Assembly: GCF_027257845.1 (NCBI RefSeq)
Contig: NZ_JAPVOT010000001.1
Location: 434,001 to 498,000 of the forward strand
Direction of reading: 5' to 3'
DNA length: 64,000 nt
From: Alteromonas sp. BMJM2
GTDB lineage: Bacteria > Pseudomonadota > Gammaproteobacteria > Enterobacterales > Alteromonadaceae
Part shown: positions 1 through 8,518 of the stretch, in pieces
How positions within the stretch are numbered: position 1 is the first letter of the stretch
Layout: each line of letters begins with the position of its first letter
Notes under the pieces: model-generated
Database searches by the model: none
Seen by the model: the letters and a program-made list of their open reading frames with translations, nothing else
What the model was told of the DNA's origin: nothing
Made by a program: the position numbers and the translations under genes

Positions 1-525
1 TTAATTTTGATGGGTAAATATACATTTCGACCGATTCATACGCGAATTGAGCCCGAATCGAGAAAATAACGTTTATAACTAGTGTTCGGCGTTGGCGTGA
101 AAAGCCTGATTGTAAGTATAAATTTAAACGTAAATGTAAATGCAAGTACAAGTGCAAGTGTATCGAGTTCAAGCGCTCGATATTTCAAGCCAGATTTTAT
201 TAACTTAACCCCTTTTTTAAACCCTTAGCAGTTTACAGCAGCCGTAAGCCATCTCGTGTTCATCGTGTTGGCGTGGTGTAACGGTGTCTACTATTTTACA
301 CTGTCGAGATGATAGTGACATTATTGAAATCATTCAGTGCTGATAGTCGCAGAGCGTGCAATATGACACTGTCAACGTCATAAGAACACTGTAATTCAAC
401 CAATAAAACAATGTAATGCAATTAAAAAACAGCGTAATAACTATCATTGTACAAACAATACGTTAATGTGGAATAAGACGTTTACGTACCATTCAACGCT
501 TTACTTAAATGAAGCAGGAGCATAA
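1..525. other. Intergenic region upstream of the MATE gene
   Basis: No convincing gene is visible on either strand. The stretch is AT-rich. It contains a degenerate hexamer run around 130-162 (units resembling GTAAAT, GCAAGT, ACAAGT) and three copies of ACACTGT between about 290 and 395. The gene starting at 526 must be expressed from here, but I do not see a promoter I would defend. Confidence 0.5.
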
Positions 526-1929
526 GTGATAAAAAATCAGTCATCTTCAAAAGCGTCAAATCTTTTAGAGGGAAATATAGCGACCACGTTAAAGCGTATG
601 ACTATCCCTATGATTTTAGGCATGGTAATGATGATGAGCTTCGGCTTAATTGATACGTTTTTCGTTAGCTTGCTAGGCACTGAGCAGTTGGCAGCCATTA
701 GCTTCACATTCCCTGTGACCTTCACAGTAATTAGTTTAACAATCGGTCTAGGTATCGGTACCTCCGCAATTATCGGCCGGCTTCAAGGCAGTAAGGAACT
801 AGAACAATCGAAACTTTATGCCACCGGTTCGTTAATGCTGTCGGCAATGCTAGTTGGCATATTAGCCACCATAGGATTCTTTTCTATAACGCCTGTATTT
901 TCCTTATTAAACGCCTCTGAAGGGCTAATGCCCTATATTTCCGATTATATGGGACTATGGTATGTATCAAGCATTTTTCTTGCATTACCTATGGTTGGAA
1001 ACAGTGTATTGCGTGCTTGCGGGGATACTAAAACACCGAGCATAGTGATGGCTTCTGTTGGCGGTTTGAACGCATTGTTAGACCCCTTGTTTATTTTTGG
1101 CTTTGGTCCGGTCCCCGCAATGGGAATACAGGGCGCTGCTTTGGCAACATTTATTGCATGGTTTATTGGCGCTGGTTGGATAATTTACCTATTAGCGGTT
1201 CGCCGCAAATTAATGCTGCCCCGTTTGCTGACTCTCGTCGAGTTACGCATCAGCACGAGAGACATTTTGAAGATTGGCTTACCTGCTGCAGGTGCAAATA
1301 TGCTAACACCAATAGCGGGCGGCATAATGACAGCTATTGTGGCGAGTTACGGTGCAGAGGCGGTTGCCGCGTGGGGGGTGGGCAATCGGATGGAGTCTAT
1401 TGCCAATATTGTTGTACTAGCCTTATCAATGACGCTGCCCCCTTTTATCAGTCAGAATGTAGGAGCACTCCAAATCGCAAGGGTGAAGCAAGCCTATGCC
1501 ATTACCTTTAAGTTTGTATTGGTATGGCAACTTTTTATATTTCTAATTATGTGGGCGTTGTCGGGCTGGATAGCACAAGCTTTTGCTCATGAAGCTAAAG
1601 TAGGTAATTTAATACAACTGTTTTTGATGATTGTACCGCTTGGATACGGTATGCAGGGAGTCATTGTCCTTACCAACTCATCGTTAAACGCTATGCATCG
1701 GCCAATGACCGCTCTTGTTCTCAGTGTCATCCGCTTGTTCGTTTTCTTCGTACCCATAAGTGTTTTAGGAAGTTATTTATACGGTCTACAAGGATTATTC
1801 GTCGGCAATGTGATTGCGAATGTGGCGATGGCGGGTTTATCTCTTTTGGTATTTAAAAGAGCCGTAGCACATGCTGTAGCTAAAGAGCGTGCTAGTCCAG
1901 TTGACGCCAACCCAGTTAGTCCACAATAA
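526..1929 (+). CDS. MATE family multidrug efflux transporter
   Basis: A 467-residue integral membrane protein with about twelve hydrophobic segments, the usual size for MATE (multidrug and toxin extrusion) antiporters. These export cationic drugs or metabolites across the inner membrane in exchange for Na+ or H+. The N-terminal region ([18 protein letters not shown], then [16 protein letters not shown]) and the mid-protein CGDTKTPS motif fit the family. The start is a GTG at 526 preceded by GCAGGAG. The gene lies 10 bases upstream of the uvrB start on the same strand, so the two may be co-transcribed. The substrate cannot be predicted. Family assignment is confident. Confidence 0.9.
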   Translation: MIKNQSSSKASNLLEGNIATTLKRMTIPMILGMVMMMSFGLIDTFFVSLLGTEQLAAISFTFPVTFTVISLTIGLGIGTSAIIGRLQGSKELEQSKLYATGSLMLSAMLVGILATIGFFSITPVFSLLNASEGLMPYISDYMGLWYVSSIFLALPMVGNSVLRACGDTKTPSIVMASVGGLNALLDPLFIFGFGPVPAMGIQGAALATFIAWFIGAGWIIYLLAVRRKLMLPRLLTLVELRISTRDILKIGLPAAGANMLTPIAGGIMTAIVASYGAEAVAAWGVGNRMESIANIVVLALSMTLPPFISQNVGALQIARVKQAYAITFKFVLVWQLFIFLIMWALSGWIAQAFAHEAKVGNLIQLFLMIVPLGYGMQGVIVLTNSSLNAMHRPMTALVLSVIRLFVFFVPISVLGSYLYGLQGLFVGNVIANVAMAGLSLLVFKRAVAHAVAKERASPVDANPVSPQ

Positions 1930-1939
1930 AGGTATTGTA

Positions 1940-3955
1940 ATGAGTAGAGGTTTCGAACTTCATTCGAAATATAAACCCGACGGTGATCAGCCCGCTGCAA
2001 TAGAGGCGTTAGTCGACGGATTAGAAAGTGGTTTAGCCGGCCAAACGCTGCTTGGTGTGACGGGCTCTGGTAAAACTTTCACCATGGCCAATGTGATTAA
2101 GGAAGTGCAGCGTCCTACGCTTATTCTTGCGCACAATAAAACACTGGCAGCTCAGCTCTATGGGGAAATGAAAGACTTTTTCCCCAATAATGCAGTTGAG
2201 TATTTCGTGTCTTACTACGATTATTATCAACCCGAAGCCTATGTTCCGAGCACAGACACATTTATTGAAAAAGATGCGTCGATAAACGATCACATAGAAC
2301 AGATGCGTTTGTCCGCGACAAAAGCGCTTATGGAGCGTCGAGACGTTGTCATTATTGCAAGTGTTTCCGCCATATATGGCCTAGGCGACCCCGAGTCCTA
2401 CATGAAGATGCTGCTGCATCTTCGCCAGGGCGACACCATGGATCAGCGGGATATACTGCGCAGGCTTGCAGAACTTCAATACAAACGAAATGATTTGGCG
2501 TTTGAGCGAGGCACGTTTCGCGTTCGCGGCGATGTTATTGATATTTTTCCTGCTGACTCTGAAAAGCAAGCGGTTCGCGTAGAGTTATTCGACGATGAGA
2601 TAGATAAGATAAGTTTGTTCGACCCATTAACGGGCGCGGTGGACAAATCAGTTGTGCGGGCCACGGTTTTCCCCAAAACTCATTATGTGACACCCAGAGA
2701 GAAAATTCTCAACGCGATTGAGCATATCAAAGTTGAACTGGGCGAGCGCAAAACGCAGTTACAAGAAGCGAATAAGCTTATTGAAGAGCAGAGAATTTCT
2801 CAACGTACTCAGTTTGATATTGAAATGATGATGGAGCTAGGGTATTGCTCAGGTATCGAGAACTACTCTCGCTATCTCTCTGGTCGAGCACCCGGCGAAC
2901 CGCCTCCAACCTTGCTTGACTACTTTCCTGCCGATGGACTCATGTTTATTGATGAATCTCACGTAACCGTTTCTCAGGTTGGCGCCATGTACCGTGGAGA
3001 CCGTTCTCGTAAGGAAACATTAGTTGAATTTGGCTTTAGGTTGCCGTCGGCCCTTGATAACCGACCGCTGAAATTTGAAGAATTTGAGCAAATTTGCCCG
3101 CAAACGATATATGTTTCAGCTACCCCAGGCGATTATGAGCTGAAAAAAACCGAAGGTGACATTGTAGAACAAGTGGTGCGACCTACCGGGCTACTCGATC
3201 CTATTATTGAAGTTCGACCGGTGGCTACGCAGGTGGATGATGTGCTATCAGAAATCCACAAGCGTGTTGCATTAGATGAACGGGTGCTTATCACCACGCT
3301 AACGAAACGCATGGCTGAAGATTTAAGTGAGTACTTAAATGAGCACGGCGTAAAAGTGCGATATCTTCATTCTGATATCGATACGGTTGAGCGAATAGAA
3401 ATCATCCGCGATTTACGCCTAGGCAAATTTGATGTGTTGGTGGGGATTAACCTTTTAAGAGAAGGCTTAGACATGCCAGAGGTGTCGTTGGTTGCTATTT
3501 TAGATGCAGACAAAGAAGGCTTCTTACGTGCAGAGCGCTCGTTAATTCAAACCATAGGTCGTGCTGCCCGTCATTTAAATGGGCGAGCTATTTTGTATGG
3601 AGACAAGATTACGAAGTCTATGCGCAAAGCGATAGATGAAACTGACAGGCGTCGCGAGAAGCAGTTGGCGCACAATAAAGCAAACAACATCACACCAATG
3701 CGCTTGAACAAACCAATTACAGATATTATGGACCTTGGTGATGGAGCGCATCCAGCCTCTGGTAAGGTGCGATTGCGTAAGGTTGAAGAGAAGAATAAAC
3801 AGAAAAAAGCGGCGACGGCGACGGATCTCATGGACCAAATTGCAGAGCTCGAAAAACAGATGTTCGAATATGCCAGAGAATTGGAGTTTGAAAAGGCAGC
3901 ATCTCTTCGAGATGACGTAGAGGCTTTGAGAAAACAAGTCGTCACTTTATCTTGA
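1940..3955 (+). CDS. uvrB: Excinuclease ABC subunit B
   Basis: UvrB, 671 residues, the normal length. It is the damage-verifying helicase-like subunit of nucleotide excision repair: it is loaded by UvrA, opens DNA with its beta-hairpin and recruits UvrC. Visible features are Walker A GVTGSGKT (residues 39-46), the beta-hairpin [12 protein letters not shown] (about 92-103), the DESH Walker B box ([20 protein letters not shown]), helicase motif VI (QTIGRAARH) and a C-terminal UVR domain ([19 protein letters not shown]) that contacts UvrC. I chose ATG 1940 ([13 protein letters not shown]). The frame is open 17 codons further upstream, but that part overlaps the MATE gene and does not look like UvrB. 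Confidence 0.98.
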   Translation: MSRGFELHSKYKPDGDQPAAIEALVDGLESGLAGQTLLGVTGSGKTFTMANVIKEVQRPTLILAHNKTLAAQLYGEMKDFFPNNAVEYFVSYYDYYQPEAYVPSTDTFIEKDASINDHIEQMRLSATKALMERRDVVIIASVSAIYGLGDPESYMKMLLHLRQGDTMDQRDILRRLAELQYKRNDLAFERGTFRVRGDVIDIFPADSEKQAVRVELFDDEIDKISLFDPLTGAVDKSVVRATVFPKTHYVTPREKILNAIEHIKVELGERKTQLQEANKLIEEQRISQRTQFDIEMMMELGYCSGIENYSRYLSGRAPGEPPPTLLDYFPADGLMFIDESHVTVSQVGAMYRGDRSRKETLVEFGFRLPSALDNRPLKFEEFEQICPQTIYVSATPGDYELKKTEGDIVEQVVRPTGLLDPIIEVRPVATQVDDVLSEIHKRVALDERVLITTLTKRMAEDLSEYLNEHGVKVRYLHSDIDTVERIEIIRDLRLGKFDVLVGINLLREGLDMPEVSLVAILDADKEGFLRAERSLIQTIGRAARHLNGRAILYGDKITKSMRKAIDETDRRREKQLAHNKANNITPMRLNKPITDIMDLGDGAHPASGKVRLRKVEEKNKQKKAATATDLMDQIAELEKQMFEYARELEFEKAASLRDDVEALRKQVVTLS

Positions 3956-3970
3956 TAACACCAGCTGACC

Positions 3971-4003
3971 GCGAGTTTTTCAGCATCAAGCTGAATAACT
4001 CGC
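3971..4003 (+). terminator. Stable hairpin downstream of uvrB
   Basis: GCGAGTT pairs with AACTCGC and the inner TTCAGC with GCTGAA, around an ATCAA loop, 16 bases after the uvrB stop. No run of T follows, so it may be a weak or Rho-assisted 3' end rather than a classical intrinsic terminator. Confidence 0.4.
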
Positions 4004-4133
4004 GAAAGGCGAACAAGTAGCTAAAACGAGCAACGTTGCAACCAAAAGACTCAATTTGTCGTTGTAATGGTCTGTGTTGTTTCATATAGTTAACAAAAGA
4101 GTATCAATAACTATACCTAAAACAGGTGCTACT

Positions 4134-5060
4134 ATGTTAAATCGTCTCCAAGAATCGGATATAAAGCTACTGCGCGTTTTTTATGCAGTAGCAAGTTGTA
4201 ATGGATTTACGGCGGCTGAACCCGTTCTACGAATGCAGCGACCCAATATAAGCGCAGCAATCAAAAAATTAGAGGAACGGCTAGATCTTGTGCTTTGCCA
4301 CCGAGGGCGGGGCGGGTTTCAAATGACCAAAGAAGGCGAGGTTGTTTTTCAAGAAACCAAACGTATTTTTAATGCATTCGATAACTTTGTCTTTAACCTC
4401 AAATCGTTACACGATGATTATTCAGGACACATTACCCTTGTATTAATGGCTGGTTTGCCACTTTCAATGCATTTAGCAGTGAGTAAAGCGGTTAAAAGCA
4501 CCATGAAAAAGTTTGATGATATTCACGTGAATATTCAAACTCGTCTTTACAACGAAGTAGAACATGTGGCGCTATCAGGTGAGTGTCATCTAGTAGTATC
4601 TACCTACGACATGGTGAAACCTGAATCAGTGACTTTCCACCCAGTAGGCTTGAATGTTGAAGGCCGGTTGTATTGCTCTCCTACCCATGTGCTAGCAAAA
4701 TATCGAGATACTGAGCTTCCTGATAATGTGAATATTGAAGACTATCCCGCTATTGGAATTTCAGGCCTGTCATCAGCGAACTATATTGAAGACGAGTCGA
4801 GGCTAGCCATTCAAACATTCTCTGATTCCTTCGACGCTGCAATGTCGGCAATTATGACAGGAGAATACGTTGGTCTTCTACCTGATTATATGGCGAAAGA
4901 GCAAGGCGCTGCTTTAGGGTTAGTGCCTATCGCCAACGGCAGCTTGTTTAATTTCAGTCATGAACTGTTTGTAATGAACGGCAAAAACACGCGATTGAAC
5001 CCAGTGTTACGACACTGCATTAAAGAACTGAGCTACTTTATTGCTGAAAGCCAAAAGTAA
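4134..5060 (+). CDS. LysR family transcriptional regulator
   Basis: A 308-residue protein with an N-terminal winged helix-turn-helix of LysR type (residues about 5-65: DIKLLRVFYAVASCNGFTAA, then RPNISAAIKKLEERL and the wing RGGFQMTKEGE). A periplasmic-binding-protein-like effector domain occupies the rest. ATG 4134 is preferred over the longer open frame from 4074 because LysR proteins begin a few residues before the helix-turn-helix, and AGGTG lies upstream at the right distance. It is followed on the same strand by two small membrane proteins, which are possible targets. The ligand is unknown. Confidence 0.85.
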   Translation: MLNRLQESDIKLLRVFYAVASCNGFTAAEPVLRMQRPNISAAIKKLEERLDLVLCHRGRGGFQMTKEGEVVFQETKRIFNAFDNFVFNLKSLHDDYSGHITLVLMAGLPLSMHLAVSKAVKSTMKKFDDIHVNIQTRLYNEVEHVALSGECHLVVSTYDMVKPESVTFHPVGLNVEGRLYCSPTHVLAKYRDTELPDNVNIEDYPAIGISGLSSANYIEDESRLAIQTFSDSFDAAMSAIMTGEYVGLLPDYMAKEQGAALGLVPIANGSLFNFSHELFVMNGKNTRLNPVLRHCIKELSYFIAESQK

Positions 5061-5128
5061 CCGTATTCTTTCGCGATATAAAAGTACTTGGATACGCGTT
5101 CTAGCAATGACTAACTCGGAGCCAAGGA

Positions 5129-5521
5129 GTGCAAGCCATTAAGAAAGTGAGTCTTTTTTACGGTGTAAAACTGCTGTCTTTCTTTTTTGGTTTGTTCGGC
5201 TGCTTTGCTCTTCATCAGTTTCTGACTGTGCCTGTTGTGGTCAGTGCTGCCACAATGGGGCTTGTAGGCAGCTTCCTTCCCACTACCACTCAATTTCGAC
5301 ACCATCCACAGGCTGCCATGTATGCAGGCGCGTTTGCTGGCATGTGCTCTTCTGATGTTATTAACTCTCCTTATGAACTTGTTGTTATTAGCCTCATTGG
5401 AGCGGCAATTTACACATTGCTAAAAAATCATTTTATTGGCATTGGGGGAAAGCTAGGTGCAATCGCCTTTGTGTCTGTCGCCAGTGTTGTGCTTTGTACA
5501 ATGGTGATTAGTAAATGGTGA
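5129..5521 (+). CDS. Small membrane protein, paralogue of next gene
   Basis: About 130 residues with four likely transmembrane segments; no function recognised. The second half (AGAFAGMCSSDVINS, then GIGGKLGAIAFVSVASVV) aligns well with the product of the following gene (GGSFVGMTSSHRLSS, then GVGGALGVCAFISVSAVH), so the pair looks like an ancient tandem duplication. The start is uncertain. GTG 5129 sits inside AAGGAGTG, leaving no ribosome-site spacing, and GTG 5147 is an alternative with a long spacing. The stop codon lies inside a tandem 14-bp repeat that separates it from its paralogue. Confidence 0.65.
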   Translation: MQAIKKVSLFYGVKLLSFFFGLFGCFALHQFLTVPVVVSAATMGLVGSFLPTTTQFRHHPQAAMYAGAFAGMCSSDVINSPYELVVISLIGAAIYTLLKNHFIGIGGKLGAIAFVSVASVVLCTMVISKW

Positions 5522-5560
5522 TTAGTAAATGGTGATTAGCAAATGGGTGATTAAATAGTG
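5504..5560 (+). repeat. Tandem 14-bp repeat across a gene junction
   Basis: Three direct copies of GTGATTAGTAAATG (5504-5517, 5518-5531, and 5532-5545 with one change), followed by a degenerate fourth unit (5547-5560). With a single copy, the upstream gene would end ...ISKWVIK-TAG, and its TAG would overlap the GTG start at 5558 of the next gene. The expansion appears to have created an earlier TGA and separated a coupled gene pair. Confidence 0.85.
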
Positions 5561-5944
5561 TTAGTGTTACTCTTTGCTATTTTAGGTGGTGTTATTACCT
5601 ATAAGCTGTCTATTTTATCTTGGATGAATGCTATTCGAGCAAGCAGTACCTGTACGTTGGTATGTTATCTAGCAATCGCTTATTCAGCAGGCACAGAGAC
5701 GGCAAATACGTATACCAGCATCTTTTTTGGCGGAAGCTTTGTAGGAATGACATCATCTCATCGCCTTTCAAGTAAAGGGGTCGTGGCGGCGGCGTGTTTA
5801 TTTGGTGTTATTAGCTCGCTGTTGTTGCCCTTTCTTGAGGGCGTTGGCGGGGCATTAGGTGTTTGCGCTTTCATTTCAGTGTCAGCAGTGCATCTCACGA
5901 AAATGGCAGCGACACGCCTATCTATTAAAATGAGAAACCCTTGA
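5558..5944 (+). CDS. Small membrane protein, paralogue of previous gene
   Basis: A 128-residue protein with four predicted transmembrane stretches and a short polar C terminus (MAATRLSIKMRNP); no function recognised. It shares its C-terminal half with the product of the preceding gene (FVGMTSS and a GVGG...FISVSAV block). The GTG start is preceded by GGGTGATT at a suitable distance. It may form a heteromeric membrane complex with its neighbour. The upstream LysR gene could control both, but no operator was identified. Confidence 0.7.
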   Translation: MLVLLFAILGGVITYKLSILSWMNAIRASSTCTLVCYLAIAYSAGTETANTYTSIFFGGSFVGMTSSHRLSSKGVVAAACLFGVISSLLLPFLEGVGGALGVCAFISVSAVHLTKMAATRLSIKMRNP

Positions 5945-5998
5945 AAAATAAAGCAGGGGGGGGCGACTTCGTTCAGCGAGAAGCGCCCAGCTAGAAGC

Positions 5999-6032
5999 AT
6001 TCAACTAGAAGCGCTTAGGCCTCTAGTTGAAT
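5999..6032. terminator. 11-bp inverted repeat between convergent genes
   Basis: ATTCAACTAGA (5999-6009) and TCTAGTTGAAT (6022-6032) form a perfect 11-bp stem with a 12-base loop, between the plus-strand membrane protein gene and the convergent queC. There is no T tract, so termination is a guess. CTAGAAGC also occurs twice as a direct repeat nearby. Confidence 0.4.
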
Positions 6033-6057
6033 TCTAAATGCATAGATTAACCTGTTA

Positions 6058-6714
6058 CTATTCATACTCTAACGGATCGGTAGTGTTATTGTCTCTAAAG
6101 GCTTCTAGTCTTTCTTCGCAAGCACCGCACTTTCCACAGGCTTTTTCTCGGCCGTTGTAACATGTCCACGTCATGCCGTAATCAAGCCCCATAGTTAACC
6201 CATCGGTTAAAATAGCCGTTTTACTTTCATCAATGTAAGGGGTAACAATTTCCACAGGTGTGTAGTTTGCAATACCGCATACATCATTCATTCGATGTAC
6301 AAACTCTGGTCTGCAATCTGGATAAATTGCATGGTCTCCAGCGTGGGCACCGTAATACACTTCTTTTGCTTCTAGGCTTACTGCGTAACCTACTGCAAGA
6401 GAAAGCAAGATCATGTTGCGGTTAGGTACAACAGTCTGCTTCATACTCGGCTCTTCGTAGTGACCTTCAGGAACCTCAATATCAGAGGTCAGTGCAGAGC
6501 CACCTACCAGTGAATTAATTGCACTAATATCAACAATCTTATGAGGTACACCTAGTGAATCACATACACTCGCGGCATAATCGAGCTCTTTTTTATGGCG
6601 CTGACCATAATTAAAACTAAGGGCATGTACTTTCTTTCCTTCACGCAGTGCTTTATGCAGCACAGTGAAAGAATCCATACCTCCAGAGTAAATAACAACA
6701 ACGTTTTCTGACAT
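6058..6714 (-). CDS. queC: 7-cyano-7-deazaguanine synthase
   Basis: QueC, 218 residues. It converts 7-carboxy-7-deazaguanine to preQ0 using ATP and ammonia in queuosine biosynthesis. The N-terminal PP-loop ([14 protein letters not shown], residues 9-22) binds ATP. The C-terminal zinc site [18 protein letters not shown] supplies the clustered cysteines typical of QueC. It is divergent from queE, which makes its substrate, with a short shared intergenic region at 6715-6799 that must hold both promoters. No preQ1 riboswitch is visible there. Confidence 0.97.
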   Translation of the reverse strand: MSENVVVIYSGGMDSFTVLHKALREGKKVHALSFNYGQRHKKELDYAASVCDSLGVPHKIVDISAINSLVGGSALTSDIEVPEGHYEEPSMKQTVVPNRNMILLSLAVGYAVSLEAKEVYYGAHAGDHAIYPDCRPEFVHRMNDVCGIANYTPVEIVTPYIDESKTAILTDGLTMGLDYGMTWTCYNGREKACGKCGACEERLEAFRDNNTTDPLEYE

Positions 6715-6799
6715 AGATTTTCACGAATTAAGAAATAATGTCAGAATTTTATGTGATCCTTGGTAAAATCCCAACATACAATTGTTAAAGGACGTCAAT

Positions 6800-7483
6800 T
6801 TGTCTGTATTAAGCACATTAAACATCAACGAGATGTTCGAAACTATTCAAGGAGAGGGGGCCCACACTGGGATCCCTTCAATATTTGTTCGTCTTCAAGG
6901 TTGCCCTGTGGGTTGTCCGTGGTGCGATACAAAGCACACCTGGGAGATTAAAGAAGAACTTATTGTTGCTCCCAGAAATATCATTGACCAAACCGAAGAG
7001 TCTGAGACCTACTTTATTGCAGATGATGAGACCATGCTGTCGCTTTTCAAACAAGAAGGTTATGTGGCGACTCATGTTGTTATTACCGGTGGTGAACCCT
7101 GTATGTACGACTTGCGGGGGCTGACAACAATGCTGCACAATAACGGTTACACCACGCAAATAGAGACTAGCGGAACCTTTGAAGTACTCTGCGATGAGCG
7201 AACCTATGTGACAGTATCGCCCAAAATCAATATGCGTGGCGGTTATGAAGTACTGACAAGCGCATTAGAGCGCGCGAATGAAATAAAGCACCCCATTGCT
7301 ATGCAGAAGCATATAGACGAGCTTGACGCGCTTCTCTCTACGGTTTCTTCGTTAAAAGGCAAGCAGATTTGTCTACAGCCAATTAGCCAGCAGCCAAGAG
7401 CAACACAGCTCGCTGTAGAGACTTGTATTGCAAGAAACTGGCGGCTATCTTTACAAACACACAAGTACATCGGTATTGAATAG
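6800..7483 (+). CDS. queE: 7-carboxy-7-deazaguanine synthase
   Basis: QueE, 227 residues, a radical SAM enzyme that rearranges 6-carboxy-tetrahydropterin to 7-carboxy-7-deazaguanine. The sequence NINEMFETIQGEGAHTGIPS is followed by the cluster loop CPVGCPWCDTKHTWE, whose three cysteines bind the 4Fe-4S cluster. VVITGGEPC supplies the SAM-binding GGE motif. I chose TTG 6800: AAAGGA lies 7 bases upstream, and the product then starts close to the position of the E. coli enzyme. The open frame extends to TTG 6782, but with no usable ribosome site. Confidence 0.95.
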   Translation: MSVLSTLNINEMFETIQGEGAHTGIPSIFVRLQGCPVGCPWCDTKHTWEIKEELIVAPRNIIDQTEESETYFIADDETMLSLFKQEGYVATHVVITGGEPCMYDLRGLTTMLHNNGYTTQIETSGTFEVLCDERTYVTVSPKINMRGGYEVLTSALERANEIKHPIAMQKHIDELDALLSTVSSLKGKQICLQPISQQPRATQLAVETCIARNWRLSLQTHKYIGIE

Positions 7484-7516
7484 ACGGTATAGAGTAAAGG
7501 AGTGTTGAGTAAAGGC

Positions 7517-8446
7517 ATGTTAAATTTATGGTTTTTGGCTACCTCGGTAGTGGATAGGAACGGCGAAGGGCAGATACACACTTTAGGCTTATTCAAAGTG
7601 TTATTACTCACGCTTTTGTTGGTAGGCCTTAATGCGCATGCCGCATTGTGGACAATTACTTACCCTCGTCCCATAGACGATACCGATGAGCGGACCCTAT
7701 ACCCTATTGCGCTGCTCAAATTAGCGCTAGATAAAACCGGCGTTAACTATGAACTGCGGCCCTCAGATAGAATTTTGCTTACAGGCAAAGCCATGCGGCA
7801 GCTTCGCGAAAACAGAGAAGTGAGCGTGGTATGGAGTATGACAGACATTCAGCGCGAAAAAGATCTAACCGCCATTAGAATACCCATCGCTAAAGGATTA
7901 ATTGGGTTACGGGTATTTGCCATTCCAAACCAAAAAAGAGCAAAGTTTGCTGAGGTTGAATCCATAGCCGATATGCGAGCGCTTGTTCCGGTTCAGGGGG
8001 AGGATTGGCCTGATACAAAAATACTTCAGGCTAACGGGTTTAATGTATTCACCGTTCCGGAATTTGATAAAGCTTACGACTTCCTTAGCCAGGGAAAAGG
8101 GGATTTCTTCCCTCGCTCCGTTATCGAAATTATCCCAGAGTTAGACAAAATAGGCAAAAGCGCTAGCGTGTCACTTGAGCCTTCCCTCGCCATTTATTAC
8201 CCCACCGCCATGTATTACTTTGTAAGTAACAACAATAAAACTTTGGCGCATTTAATTGAGACTGGACTGCAAAGAGCCATTGAAGATGGTTCTTTTGATG
8301 AGCTTTTCCAGTCGACATTTATGCCTATACTCGATGAAATGAATATGGATGAGAGAACGATTTTTAGTATTGAAAACCCACTTTTACCTGACGACACGCC
8401 GCTGGCGAATGAGGCGTTGTGGTATAAAGCAACAGCCCGAAAATGA
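7517..8446 (+). CDS. Periplasmic substrate-binding-like protein
   Basis: About 309 residues. A hydrophobic stretch FKVLLLTLLLVGLNAHA precedes ALWTITYPRP and looks like a signal peptide, so the mature protein should be periplasmic. The remainder resembles family 3 solute-binding proteins (ALLKLALDKTGVNYELRPS near the start; FDKAYDFLSQGKGDFFPRS later), but no permease genes are adjacent. It may therefore be a stand-alone sensor or binding protein. The start is uncertain: ATG 7517 gives an unusually long n-region, and GTG codons at 7547 or 7598 are possible. It ends just before a strong terminator. Confidence 0.6.
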   Translation: MLNLWFLATSVVDRNGEGQIHTLGLFKVLLLTLLLVGLNAHAALWTITYPRPIDDTDERTLYPIALLKLALDKTGVNYELRPSDRILLTGKAMRQLRENREVSVVWSMTDIQREKDLTAIRIPIAKGLIGLRVFAIPNQKRAKFAEVESIADMRALVPVQGEDWPDTKILQANGFNVFTVPEFDKAYDFLSQGKGDFFPRSVIEIIPELDKIGKSASVSLEPSLAIYYPTAMYYFVSNNNKTLAHLIETGLQRAIEDGSFDELFQSTFMPILDEMNMDERTIFSIENPLLPDDTPLANEALWYKATARK

Positions 8447-8459
8447 AAAATAATGCACA

Positions 8460-8487
8460 AAAAACGCGACCAAAGGTCGCGTTTTTT
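8460..8487. terminator. Bidirectional intrinsic terminator
   Basis: ACGCGACC-AAA-GGTCGCGT is flanked by A runs on one side and T6 on the other. It lies between the convergent binding-protein gene and asnB and can serve both. Confidence 0.9.
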
Positions 8488-8518
8488 AATACTGTAGAAT
8501 GCTATCTAAAGAAAAATC

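Noticed and set aside
1..40. Possible tail of a minus-strand gene ending at the left edge
   Set aside because: The frame with TAA at positions 3-1 gives only a 12-codon stretch after an ATG, with no recognisable protein and no support beyond chance.
1158..1511. 117-codon open frame inside the MATE gene
   Set aside because: It lies wholly within a well-supported membrane protein gene in another frame and lacks a ribosome site.
5956..5963. Run of eight G as a phase-variation tract
   Set aside because: It lies after the stop codon of the upstream gene and far from the queC start, so slippage would not change a reading frame or an obvious promoter.
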